Positions 1 through 9,626 of a DNA stretch of 64,000 nt are shown here, one piece after another. The translations under genes and the position numbers were made by a program. Numbering within the stretch: the first letter of the stretch is position 1; every line of letters begins with the position of its first letter. This stretch comes from Rhodocollybia butyracea. Lineage: Eukaryota; Basidiomycota; Agaricomycetes; Agaricales; Omphalotaceae. Location: NCBI GenBank assembly GCA_015501585.1, contig JADNRY010000206.1:1-64000 (forward strand), in the 5' to 3' direction. The notes below the pieces were generated by a model. The model ran no database searches. It was not told the DNA's origin and worked only from the letters and a program-made list of their open reading frames with translations.

Positions 1-3000
1 GGTTCAACTCGTGCACCACCTCTTTTATCCTTTCTGCTATGCCCTTGACTTTGGTGTTCACTAGCATCATTGGAATCAACACCACTCTGCAATTCCCTAG
101 TTCCTGTTTCACCATTACTTTGCTCATTAATGTTTGTATCCATCTGCTTCTGCCATTTTATGAGGCTATGAATATCATCACCTGATGCATTAACTGGTTG
201 TCCCCTCCCTATCTTCCAGTTGTGACATCCATTATCCTGTGGCAGTAAACCACTAGATTGGGCAACCATAACTGCTGCTCTACCCCAATTATCTTCTGCC
301 AGGGGCTGAAGACTTGCTTTGAGCACTTCAAGTCCTTCCCTTGACATTTGAAGTCCACCTGCCTGCTCTAAATCCTCATTTTGCAAATCAAGTATTTCCT
401 CCATATTCTCTTCCATTTGTGCGGCTCTTTCAGCAGCTGCAATTATTTCTTGTTCTTCAGTCTCTAGTGCCATTTTTGCAGCATGCTGACAGCTGTGAAA
501 GAACTGTATGCCCTCCACAATATCTTTGTTATGCTGAGATGTGGTAGCCATAAATGTGCTATAGGCATTCTCCCATGTCTCAGTGGTTCCCTTCAAGTCG
601 ACACTAGCATTGCGCCATGGTTTGAGTAGTAAGAGCATGGATGCATAGAAGAAATCATTATTTCCTTCCTGCTGCCTTTTAGGAAAGTATCGACCCACAA
701 AATCTGGAATGGTTGAATGGTTTTTGCTTCTTTTGACTCGAATTTTTGTGCCATGCGTGGGATGTTCATTGGTATATGGTATGCGGTCATGTGCTGGTCG
801 TCCACGTTTCTTTGGCTTCCGTTGGCTTTCCTGTAAATATCCGTTTTCAATATTGAAGATAGCTGCTCCTTAATTACTTACATCCTCTTCTAGAACCTGT
901 TCATCAGCCTGCGCGTATTCAATTTCATCATTTGTGTCGGAACTATGACTCAATTTCAATATCCATTCATCTTTTGTGCTAACTTACCTTTTATCTTTTC
1001 CACCGCGCTGGTTATCCTCCCAGGTATCATGGAAAAAATCATAAACACTGTAGGCCGCAAGTTTTTCACCTCGATAGCAATAGTCATTGACCTGGCTTTG
1101 AATATACAGCTTGCCCCTCTGGTCTATCTCCAATGTTCCCATCTCATCCCCATTGTCATCTTCGTCTTGTGTGCCAGCTTTCTCCACTACTCCTTTGGAC
1201 TCCATAAATGATGACTCTTCCACATCATCAGCTGTTGCCTCTGCCGTAGTACTATTAGAAATCAGAGATCCATTATTATCTGTCCCCTGCCTCTGGGATG
1301 AATTTACAAGATCTGGGTTTGCTTTGATAAGTGCAGATATGAAAGATGACCAGTAGACAGTTGTATAACTGTGAGACCGATATGTATCTCCCCAGCCCAT
1401 GAGAAATGAGACCACCATGGGAGCAGCCAGCTCTTGTTCACTATTAACAGCATTGATAATGCGGAAGAGCAGTAAACGTTGCTGCTCTTGGAGGGAGTCA
1501 ACATAGTCTGACTGTTCTACATGATAAGCCAGAGTTTTCGCCACCACTGCTGAAATATTGTGATTTTTCTGTTGATTTTTATGGGAATATCCAGTAACAT
1601 AATATGTGATGTTTATTGTTTCGCGGCCATTCAATAGCACTTTTGCATCGTTGTTGCACCGAATGCAAGTCATGAATGAAGGTTGCCATCCATTCATAAA
1701 TTCATATAGCCGATGTGGACACCAGTGTCCATTTTCCAGTACGTATGGCTCTTTTGAGACTTCAAATGGAGTCCTCCGTTTACAAACCAATTGACCGTGT
1801 TTGTCTACCTTCAGGCACCGCCGCATTTCACAAGTATGGACTTGTTTTGCCCGTGCAGCCCGCAGTTCAAATTCATTACACCTCTTCTGATAGTCTTCTA
1901 ATGTTCCATGAAAAGGATTGGGAGGGCGGCAGTATGCAATGTTGACTTCATTTGTGATGTTTTTCACTGCCTCTTTTGACTCTAAGCCCGGGACAAATGC
2001 TCGACAATTGGCTCGAATGAATTCTCGCACTTTGTTGCGGAATTCTTCCGACTTCAACATGTCTTGCATTTTTGAAACAGTGGGAACATGGAGAAGCCAA
2101 ATAAGCATATGCAGATGAAGACTTCCCCGGCCTTGGGACTCAACCACTCCAAAATAAGCTGATAAATAACCAAAGATTCCTTTCTCTGTGTGAAAGCAAT
2201 ATGCTGTTTTGTGAGTGCCAAAGAGTGTTTCCAGCACAGTTTTCACTATGAAGTGAAAAAACTTTGAGGCTGCATATGGATCTTGGGCAATATTCTGTGC
2301 TCGTTTGTGGAATCGGAGATGATCATCTGCATCAGCAAATGATACAAATTTGTCAAGGTCAATATCTTCTCCAGCAAAGATCTGAGCAATAGGATCATGA
2401 AGATCACATGGGTTAATGGTGAGCCAGATACTAGGTGGGCCATGTGCAATTGATGTAGACCAGATTTGGCTTTTCAGTCGGTGCTTGCTCGCATTAGAAC
2501 CCATGACTTTCCCTGCAGCTGCATGAATGTGCGATTTCAGCAGCTGAACAGCAGAGTCTGTTACACATTCACCCTTTTCTTCCTGTGCCTGGGCTACCTT
2601 TAGCTTCTCCTCTGTGATCGCTGATAATATTTGTGCATCTCGCTCAAAATTTTGCCGTTTGGCCTGTATACGGGCAGCCCCTAATGCTTGCCGACGCTGC
2701 TGAATGCCGAATGCAGTAAATGAAAATGTTTCATGACGCCGGAATCGGCCATCATGGTAGCGTAATGCCCATTTGATATGTTCGGCAAAGTCAACAGGAT
2801 TGGGTCGGTCTCCTTCTATGCCCCGCGTCCATAAGGAAACAAGATAGGAAATGCCCTTTCAAAGAAGTTTGATCCAGTTGCTGCGGTCCGGTCTATACCA
2901 TCATCTGTTCCGCCACGAGGGCGCCCAAAATTGCTGACAGCATCTTTGCCATGGCGAACAGCATAGGCTCCCTCATCTGCTGTCTTCCAGAGATTTAATA

Positions 3001-3564
3001 AGCCCCATTTCATCAGCTCATTCCCTGTCAGTTTTGTCAAATCGGTATCAATTGTACCCGAAACTTGAAGAGGGATGACATCCGGGTCTCCGTCTGAAAC
3101 TCTCAGTGTCAGCAGGCATCTTGAATTTATTTTTCCCCGTTAAGTACTTACCGCTGTTAGATTTATGACTTGTATTAGGCTCCATGTTTGGCGCATCATC
3201 TAATGGTAACCATACGTGAGCAACATATCAAGATTGAACAAAATTACCAGACACACAGTCTTCACTGGTAGGTATGTAAGAACTTGCCCCTTCTTCATCC
3301 ACAATACCTACATCCTCAGTTTGACGAATCACAGCCATTATTTCATTTGGAACATCATCGTCTGGCAACTGAGAAAGACGTTCCTCACTGATACTGAACT
3401 CCTGGTAGTATTTTGATGTGTTGGATTTCAACCACTGCAGGGTATCACGGACAACGTTTCGCCGTACACGAAACGTCTTATGCAGCCAATTTTTTGGTAG
3501 TTTGCCAAGGCCACAAAATGTCACTGTGATGACCGATGCAAGAATTGCCGGTGGTTGGGGCATC
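1..3564 (-). pseudogene. Helitron Rep (HUH endonuclease) region, 3' continuation of the split gene, incomplete
   Basis: Rolling-circle replication initiator part of the Helitron protein. The frame 2504-984 contains KSQIWSTSIAHGPPSIWLTI, followed by the HUH motif SLHLHMLIW (H130 and H132 counted from Met 2504), which ligates the catalytic metal. Further on is a YxxxY segment (YVTGYSHKNQQK) matching the usual place of the catalytic tyrosines. Upstream, 3563-3231, 3180-3140 and 3110-2816 encode DPDVIPLQVSGTIDTDL and NFFERAFPILFPYGRG, conserved in this family. A one-base loss at 2821-2824 (GRG to a stop) separates this from the in-frame EGDRPNPVDFAEHIKWALR. Introns are inferred at about 3231, 3115 and 984 (GTAAGT). 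The segment 800-1 encodes RGRPAHDRIPY and FVGRYFP, the linker before the helicase. The helicase domain is outside the window. Confidence 0.85.
3560..3564. repeat. Left target-site duplication GCATC
   Basis: GCATC directly precedes the 5' LTR and is repeated at 8258-8262 after the 3' LTR. Five bases is the usual Ty3/Gypsy-type duplication. Confidence 0.95.
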
Positions 3565-4408
3565 TGTCATGCCCTAGGCATATACAGACTGCCGACGTTT
3601 CCTGCTTACCATTACATAACCCGCTTCCGCCGCATTTCCGGTTCCGATACACTTCCGCTTTGCTTCTGTCTTACTATTTCCTTCACCGTACACTTTCTAT
3701 GATCCCGCCGATCCATTCTCCATCATTCTTACAATCATACATATGCTTTATGCTCATCCCGCCGCTTCCGCTTATGTCCATCATTGTCTTTCATCCCTTG
3801 TACTTCTTTTGGCTATTCTTGTCTTTTCTACTCTTGGATTATTACCTATCGCTACTCCGGTCCTCGAGTACCCTTTAAATAGTTCTGTACCATGTCAAGT
3901 ACAGTAGATTGGAAATATTGCTTAACCCCTTGACTCGTGTGCTCTTGTGTGTTCCGGTTTCTCGCTTTATCTGTTTCTTTAACTCTGTTTCTTCACTCCA
4001 TCGTTTTCACAACCTCTGCAATTTACTATCATCTATTTGGTTCCGCTCTGTTTGCGCCGCATCAGGTCAGCTACCGCTTGACCTTCCGCTTCCGCTCATA
4101 TCGCTATCAAAGCCGCTTGCACTTAGTGGGTCCTACCCTTCGAGTCGGAAGCTCATCTACTCTTAGGCTTACTCGCCGAGTTCATTCTATCGCCTGTACG
4201 GACCTGCCGTCCCTACATTAGTCCCTTGGACGATCCCAACACGAGTCTTACATCCCATAGGCACTTCGGAACTGTTCTACACTCACATCCTTTCACATCT
4301 CAAACCAACTTTCCCAGTTCGGCTGAACAGCAGAAGTACGGAGCGTATCCGCACTTTGGTTTCCAGGTTTGTAACCCGCGCTCGAAGGATTCCGCCTAGA
4401 TCCTTACA
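3565..4408 (+). repeat. 5' long terminal repeat
   Basis: Begins TGTCATGCCCTAGG and ends GATCCTTACA. It is 844 bp, the same length as the 3' copy. It contains the TATA-like promoter at 3874 and the predicted transcript start near 3906. U3 is therefore about 340 bp and R plus U5 about 500 bp. Confidence 0.96.
3874..3917 (+). promoter_or_regulatory. LTR core promoter and predicted mRNA 5' end
   Basis: TTTAAATA at 3874-3881 lies about 32 bp before AGATTGGAAATA (3906-3917), the stretch complementary to the primer-binding site. The spacing fits a TATA box and its start site. It places the complementary stretch at the very 5' end of the transcript, as self-priming requires. The start site itself is inferred. 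Confidence 0.6.
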
Positions 4409-4409
4409 T

Positions 4410-4421
4410 TATTTCCAATCT
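4410..4421 (+). other. Primer-binding site of self-priming type
   Basis: TATTTCCAATCT, one base after the LTR end, is the exact reverse complement of LTR positions 3906-3917. In Tf1/sushi elements reverse transcription is primed by the folded-back, cleaved 5' end of the element's own mRNA rather than a tRNA. The 12 bp match, its place next to U5 and the matching predicted start site all fit that mechanism. Confidence 0.75.
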
Positions 4422-4468
4422 CACCCCCGACTACGGATTGTTGGGAGCAAGATAGGATACGTGAAAGG

Positions 4469-5938
4469 ATGAGGAGTGTCATGGTTTACTATGACGATGA
4501 ACCCATCAACAGTAGGTTGCTTCCGCAGTCCCGCCCGACTTCGCGGATTCCGCCATCACCAGCTACAACTATGGATTTATGGTTACAGGGCCCGCCACGC
4601 ATCCCTTATGAGTCGAAACCTAGGAGGTTGATACCACCTGCTTTGGGTCTTGACAGCGCAGCAAACAATTCACAGAGTGTGCCCATGCACTCCGTCTATT
4701 CTGGTTCCATGGGTAATACACACGGAAACTCTTGGGAGACCTCGCCTCTTAGTGTTGGTAGGCTCCCAGGTACAGTCACTTCACTCCCTTCACCTCAGAT
4801 GTCCGCCTTCAGCTTGGGGAATAGTCCTCCAATGATGTCATCACAATCCAAACCTGTTTTCGATCCCGACTTGGATGATGCCAAATACATCCAGCCACCT
4901 CAGGAAGCCGCCCGGGTGCCCATTCCATCCCGTTACATGTCGCATAATCCCGCTCAGCCATCCCCGGTACCCGCTGTACATTTTGAAGATGTTAAAGTAG
5001 GTATGGGGGGGAAACGGTATGCATCGACATCGGGACTCAATTCGGAACTCCAGGAACCCGCTTGGACGCCCATACCTGTCGCCTATGCATCAGGTAATGT
5101 CACCTGGACTCCGCAGGGTTCCGCTTCAAATTTGGGGAAGAATCAACTTGGTACAGAGGGGAGACGTGACTACTCAACCTACGGATATGACCCTGGACCT
5201 CCCGGATCCGCCAGAGCGTCCAATCCATCTTTTTATGTGCCGCATTATGTTGCGCAAACTCCGCAAGCATTTGCCGCAGGTTCAGGAAATAGTGAAGTGG
5301 GTATGGGGGAGATACACAATGCATTTATTTCTGGACTCAACCCGTCACCTCAGGGACCCACTATGGGGCCAAAACCATTTGCTTATACATCGGGTAGCGT
5401 CGTAAGGCCTCCCCAGGAGCCCGTCGGAAGTATTAGGAATAGTGGTATTGGTACTAGGGGGATACAGGAACATTTTGCACCCGGATACAACCAGGGATCA
5501 CAGGAATCCGCCAGAGAATCCAATCCAGCTCCTTATGTCCCGCATTATGTCGCGCAAACTCCCGAGGCTTTTGCTGCAGGTTCTGGAAATACTGAAGTGG
5601 GTATGGAGGAGATCCAGGATGCATTTACCTCTGGGTTCAACCCGGGACTTCAGAGACCCGCTGTGGGGCCCAAACAATTCGCTTATGCATCGGGTAACGT
5701 CGTAAGGCCTCCCCAGCAACCCGCTGGTAGTATTGGGAATATTGGAACAGGTAGGGGGCAGGTACTGGTACACCCAGGGACGGAAATTTTTGCAACACCT
5801 CCGGGACTCGGCGGGAGCTTAATTCTACGTCCTTACACTTCGAACAACGTTCCTCAACCATCCCGACGACCCGCGTTGCGCTCAGAGGATAGTGGACCCA
5901 CTAGGGGCAAATACAGGCAGAACCAGAGACGGAAATGA
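4469..5938 (+). CDS. Retrotransposon ORF1, repetitive Pro/Gly/Ser-rich protein of unknown function
   Basis: An uninterrupted 489-codon frame, the first long ORF after the primer site. The protein is low in charge, rich in Pro, Gly, Ser, Gln and aromatic residues, and ends in an Arg/Lys-rich tail (GKYRQNQRRK) that could bind nucleic acid. The central part consists of three 100-residue repeats carrying the motif VPHYVAQTP-AFAAGSG. I recognise no enzyme motif or zinc knuckle. It stops with TGA overlapping the ATG of ORF2 (ATGA). Its integrity and exact repeat phase suggest it is translated. It may be a structural or nucleic-acid-binding partner of the ORF2 capsid; that is inference. Confidence 0.8.
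   Translation: MRSVMVYYDDEPINSRLLPQSRPTSRIPPSPATTMDLWLQGPPRIPYESKPRRLIPPALGLDSAANNSQSVPMHSVYSGSMGNTHGNSWETSPLSVGRLPGTVTSLPSPQMSAFSLGNSPPMMSSQSKPVFDPDLDDAKYIQPPQEAARVPIPSRYMSHNPAQPSPVPAVHFEDVKVGMGGKRYASTSGLNSELQEPAWTPIPVAYASGNVTWTPQGSASNLGKNQLGTEGRRDYSTYGYDPGPPGSARASNPSFYVPHYVAQTPQAFAAGSGNSEVGMGEIHNAFISGLNPSPQGPTMGPKPFAYTSGSVVRPPQEPVGSIRNSGIGTRGIQEHFAPGYNQGSQESARESNPAPYVPHYVAQTPEAFAAGSGNTEVGMEEIQDAFTSGFNPGLQRPAVGPKQFAYASGNVVRPPQQPAGSIGNIGTGRGQVLVHPGTEIFATPPGLGGSLILRPYTSNNVPQPSRRPALRSEDSGPTRGKYRQNQRRK
4935..5834 (+). repeat. Three in-frame 300 bp tandem repeats inside ORF1
   Basis: The anchor CGCAT(A/T)AT recurs at 4941, 5241 and 5541, exactly 300 bp apart. Units 2 and 3 are most alike; unit 1 has diverged. 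The period is 100 codons, so unit gain or loss keeps the frame. Confidence 0.85.
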
Positions 5939-7230
5939 CCCGGGGACTTCAGACCGCCGCTAATATCTCCAGACGAGCCTATTCAGCTCCAAAGGACACC
6001 CGCACAAGCCGCATTGATTCCGCCTCACAGGTACCCACCAATCAACCCACTACTGCATCACCACCCACCCATCCCCCTACCCCATATCCAACTTCTTTGC
6101 CCAGGGAAACTCCGAATTTGTATCCGAATCAAATCAGACATACTACCCGACGTATTCGGCAACAGAACGCGTGCGGTGGCACTCCTGTAGGAGCTCCCAG
6201 GAGACCCGGCGGGATGGAAGGAGAACAAAATACTGGTTTGGCTATGGAAACTTCCGGGCCATTGACGGATGACTTAGGTGATGGAAACGGCTTCGGAAAT
6301 GCAGGATCTCGACGCGACGGGTATCCCGACCCACCAGGACCATCCCATCCCCATCCAACTTTTGCACCACCACTTGGCCAACCTGGAGCGGCATATATAT
6401 TCTACCCACCAAATGACTGGATTCCCTTTGCAATTCAGCAGCGGAACTCAATGGGAGGTAATTGGAACTCAATTAACACAGATACCTCAGCTGCAGATGA
6501 CCGCCGATTCCGACTTTTATTGGAGTCAAAACTCGACACGGCGGAACCAGAGTACTTTACGGGGGAGTCTAAGGATGCTTGGCTGCCATGGATCTCATCC
6601 TTGAAAAGGATCTTCAAGGCAAAGCCAACAATCTACGAGGTTCCGCAGAGTCGTGTTGCATATGCTTGCTCCTTTTTACGAGGTAGCGCCAGTTCTCATT
6701 ACGACAATCTGGTACAGATGGAGCAATCCCGAGGAGAGGATGTTTCCGCACTACACAAGTGGAATTCATTCATACAGGAGTTCCAGGTTCGGTTTGGAAT
6801 ATTTAATCCGACTATAGATGCTCAGTCACGGTTGGATGACATCCACCAGGAGGAGGGAGAAGATTTTGCAGCGTTTATAATTCGGTTTGAGGAACTTGCA
6901 TTCCGAACTGAATATAATGAACCCGCACTGATCAATCGACTTCGGAAGGCGGTAGTACCATGGTTAGATCTTAATATCTCAGCGCAACCTGGCCGCCCTC
7001 AGACACTCTCGGAATGGACACGCCGCTACCAGGACTTGGATGCGGCATGGAATCAGCAGATTAGGAGTCGGATGAAGGTATCCAATGACTTGGAGCCACC
7101 CTTAGATTCCGAAAATGACTTCCAACTTGACTATGTCAATCCGCCGATATCAACAATGGATGATTTTGCTAACGGAGAACTTGATCTCACACCACAGGAT
7201 GATGTGCAAATTTCCTGGGACCCGGGATAA
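5935..7230 (+). CDS. Retrotransposon ORF2, Gag capsid-like protein
   Basis: A 431-residue frame whose ATG overlaps the ORF1 stop by ATGA. Residues 1-150 are Pro/Thr/Arg-rich and look disordered. Residues about 190-382 resemble the retrotransposon Gag capsid fold (Retrotrans_gag family): YFTGESKDAWLPWISSLKRI, then a helix-rich stretch with LRGSASSHYDNL, FIQEFQVRFGIF, EDFAAFIIRFEELAF and WLDLNI. The C-terminus is acidic with no CCHC knuckle. Such proteins package the element's RNA into particles. No pol frame follows: 183 bp separate the stop from the 3' LTR. Translation is probably by reinitiation after ORF1, since the overlap leaves no other obvious entry point. Confidence 0.88.
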   Translation: MTRGLQTAANISRRAYSAPKDTRTSRIDSASQVPTNQPTTASPPTHPPTPYPTSLPRETPNLYPNQIRHTTRRIRQQNACGGTPVGAPRRPGGMEGEQNTGLAMETSGPLTDDLGDGNGFGNAGSRRDGYPDPPGPSHPHPTFAPPLGQPGAAYIFYPPNDWIPFAIQQRNSMGGNWNSINTDTSAADDRRFRLLLESKLDTAEPEYFTGESKDAWLPWISSLKRIFKAKPTIYEVPQSRVAYACSFLRGSASSHYDNLVQMEQSRGEDVSALHKWNSFIQEFQVRFGIFNPTIDAQSRLDDIHQEEGEDFAAFIIRFEELAFRTEYNEPALINRLRKAVVPWLDLNISAQPGRPQTLSEWTRRYQDLDAAWNQQIRSRMKVSNDLEPPLDSENDFQLDYVNPPISTMDDFANGELDLTPQDDVQISWDPG

Positions 7231-7400
7231 CACCCGCCGTTGAGTACTTCATCTATTTGTCTATTTTTTCTGTTCAACTTTTGGTTCCGACAAATTTTAT
7301 CTTTTCCGTTGGCGCCTGCCATCTATGTCCTTAAATGTTTTATTTATGTTTTCAACTACTTACATGCTGGGCCTAGCGTCTCCTTGCGGGCTCGGAGCTT

Positions 7401-7413
7401 GAAGGGGGGGTAA
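7401..7413 (+). other. Polypurine tract before the 3' LTR
   Basis: GAAGGGGGGGTAA directly precedes the 3' LTR and is the expected primer for plus-strand DNA synthesis. The stretch 7231-7400 between ORF2 and this tract holds no coding signal. Confidence 0.8.
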
Positions 7414-8257
7414 TGTCATGCCCTAGGCATATACAGACTGCCGACGTTTCCTGCTTACCATTACATACCCCGCTTCCGCCGCATTTCCGGTTCCGATACA
7501 CTTCCGCTTTGCTTCTGTCTTACTATTTCCTTCACCGTACACTTTCTATGATCCCGCCGATCCATTCTCCATCATTCTTACAATCATACATATGCTTTAT
7601 GCTCATCCCGCCGCTTCCGCTTATGTCCATCATTGTCTTTCATCCCTTGTACTTCTTTTGGCTATTCTTGTCTTTTCTACTCTTGGATTATTACCTATCG
7701 CTACTCCGGTCCTCGAGTACCCTTTAAATAGTTCTGTACCATGTCAAGTACAGTAGATTGGAAATATTGCTTAACCCCTTGACTCGTGTGCTCTTGTGTG
7801 TTCCGGTTTCTCGCTTTATCTGTTTCTTTAACTCTGTTTCTTCACTCCATCGTTTTCACAACCTCTGCAATTTACTATCATCTATTTGGTTCCGCTCTGT
7901 TTGCGCCGCATCAGGTCAGCTACCGCTTGACCTTCCGCTTCCGCTCATATCGCTATCAAAGCCGCTTGCACTTAGTGGGTCCTACCCTTCGAGTCGGAAA
8001 CTCATCTACTCTTAGGCTTACTTGCCGAGTTCATTCTATCGCCTGTACGGACCTGCCGTCCCTACATTAGTCCCTTGGACGATCCCAACACGAGTCTTAC
8101 ATCCCATAGGCACTTCGGAACCGTTCTACACTCACATCCTTTCACATCTCAAACCAACTTTCCCAGTTCGGCTGAACAACAGAAGTACGGAGCGTATCCG
8201 CACTTTGGTTTCCAGGTTTGTAACCCGCGCTCGAAGGATTCCGCCTAGATCCTTACA
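7414..8257 (+). repeat. 3' long terminal repeat
   Basis: 844 bp, matching the 5' LTR except for five substitutions seen by eye (four transitions, one transversion). No indels. Confidence 0.96.
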
Positions 8258-8262
8258 GCATC
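8258..8262. repeat. Right target-site duplication GCATC
   Basis: Second copy of the 5 bp duplication. Dropping one copy joins the Helitron frame without a shift. Confidence 0.95.
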
Positions 8263-9183
8263 ATGTTACCTTCAAGCATTGCAGCAATTCCAGGATTGTC
8301 AAGCTCAAATGTCGTGACATTTCCCCGCATTGCACTCTGTAACGTAGTTGCATCCCGCTTCCCTTGTATCTTTTTTGGAAATAGCTTGAATACATAGACA
8401 CGAGGGTAGAGCTGTGCAATCAGGAGCTGTTCAGGGAAAGTCAACCCTTGAAGCTCGAATGGTATTTCGCCAATCCACATATCATTTGCCAGAGAAAACT
8501 TTGGGGGCAAATCTTTCGCTCCTTCTAATTCCTGCCAGCATTCTTTACAGATACTAACCAGGACCTCACCATTAGGTGTTTGTATAACACCAGCAGACTC
8601 CAGGAGCTTTCCATCATACAGGGTGTGCTGCGGATGTGCTGTATGTGGGATAAGGCGTGCACCATTGGGGATATTACTCAGCGGTATACGCCGTATTGAG
8701 CTAGGAGGGTCATGAAGATCGTTTTCGCGTGCACAGACACCGCATGTTACAGGTTTCACCATGGCATTGGAGGTGGCTCGGTAAAATGCTTGATGACATT
8801 TCCGAATTTCCGCAGGTGTCAAGACTTCCATGAACTCTCCTGCAGCCACAGAAATCTCCCCATTTCCACCGGAGTCCGAGTCAGGGCTATGATCTGCACA
8901 AATCGCTTTCCGACTGCTACTCCCACTTGTATCGGTAGCTCGAGCCCTCTTTCGATTCAGATTATGACCCTTCTGTGAGTTAAAATGTCGGCAAAAGCTT
9001 TGAAAAACAGATTCAGATCTGTTGTGTATAATGTAGGTGATAAGGCTAGATTTCTGATTACGGTATCTTGTTGGTATTTGGATTCGAGGCGTGCTGAGAG
9101 CTACAATATGGATGATCTCCTTGACAGTAAGAGTTTGGAGTAGATTTTCGGTAATGTCCTGGGGTACCAACAATGATTCGGCC
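8258..9183 (-). pseudogene. Helitron protein, N-terminal part (DUF6570-like), truncated by LTR insertion
   Basis: Starts at the ATG at 9183 (MAESLLVPQDITENLL). Residues from about 165 carry the segment CGVCARENDLHDPP, then a Cys-rich ISICKECW-type motif, then PFELQGLTFPEQLLIAQLYPRV, which is the DUF6570 region that precedes the Rep domain in many basidiomycete Helitron proteins. The frame ends at the LTR junction within GNMM. The continuation PQPPAILASVITVTFCG lies 4.7 kb away at 3563 in the same phase. An ATG-less extension of the frame to 9320 exists, but Met at 9183 is the natural start. The insertion should abolish function. Confidence 0.85.
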
Positions 9184-9390
9184 ATGATAGATCTAGTATA
9201 GCATATTGAAGAGCATGGATAAATGCAAGTTAATGAGCACTCACTACTTATTCCTGCTCTGAGAGCCAGTGGACGTTGAGGACAGTATTGTATGGACACG
9301 TTGCAGCAACGTTTACACAAAATACTAAACTGTGTTCCGGGCCGATATCCCAGTGAACAATATAACCAAAATAAGAAAGCTCATCTACGC

Positions 9391-9562
9391 TTCAGTGTCC
9401 CTGGTCCAGAAATTATTCATAGTTTTATTTGGTAGGCAATGCCTAGTGGCATTTGTGTCTCGGTTTTCGCTTCTTGCAGGGACTACCTGTGAATTTCCTT
9501 ATCCTGCAGTTTATATAGAAATTTCTCCGTGCTTCAGTGTCCCTGGCTACTATTCACAATAA
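9391..9562 (+). repeat. Two copies of a short direct repeat upstream of the 9.6 kb gene
   Basis: GCTTCAGTGTCCCTGG occurs near 9390 and again near 9531, each followed by an AT-rich ATTATT-containing stretch. Spacing is about 140 bp. No coding signal is seen between 9321 and 9626. It may be a remnant of a Helitron end or a promoter duplication. Confidence 0.45.
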
Positions 9563-9626
9563 TTATTTTGTAGTTGGATCCTTCGAGAATTGTACTTGAT
9601 AATTCAGCGTATAAAATGTCTCCAAG

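Larger units (their letters stand above)
3565..8257 (+). mobile_element. Non-autonomous gag-only LTR retrotransposon (TR-GAG-like)
   Basis: A 4693 bp element with two 844 bp LTRs (TG...CA ends), a GCATC duplication on both sides, a self-complementary primer site at 4410-4421, a purine tract at 7401-7413 and a 3.0 kb internal region. The internal region holds only two ORFs: a Pro/Gly/Ser-rich protein and a Gag capsid-like protein. There is no protease, reverse transcriptase, RNase H or integrase, nor room for them, so it must move using enzymes supplied in trans. I counted five differences between the LTRs by eye (about 0.6%), so insertion was recent. Gag type and self-priming point to a Ty3/Gypsy Tf1/sushi-related helper. 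It lies inside the Helitron gene. Confidence 0.92.
1..9183 (-). mobile_element. Helitron transposon, incomplete at the window edge and split by an LTR element
   Basis: The element is coded on the minus strand. Its protein starts at 9183 and runs off the left edge, so the helicase half and the 3' terminus (hairpin plus CTRR) are not in view. Seen in order: a DUF6570-type N-terminal region (9183-8258), the Helitron_like_N/Rep region with an HUH motif (about 3040-984), and a linker (about 800-1) typical of fungal Helitron proteins. The LTR retrotransposon at 3565-8257 interrupts it; removing that element with one copy of its target duplication restores the frame exactly. Apparent stops near 3228 and 984 disappear if 48 bp and GTAAGT-type introns are spliced. 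The only remaining defect is one missing C at 2821-2824. The 5' TC terminus beyond 9183 could not be located. Confidence 0.88.

Noticed and set aside
984..986. Stop after GGKDKR as the end of the Helitron protein
   Set aside because: The stop lies in a GTAAGT donor; family homology (RGRPAHDRIPY) resumes further left.
3228..3230. In-frame TGA in the Helitron gene taken at first as a nonsense mutation
   Set aside because: A 48 bp GTAATT...TTAG intron removes it and keeps the phase with the downstream exon.
3555..4221. Open frames across the 5' LTR, and the same at 7413-8070
   Set aside because: They are identical in both LTRs, start with no context and arise from C/T-rich LTR composition.
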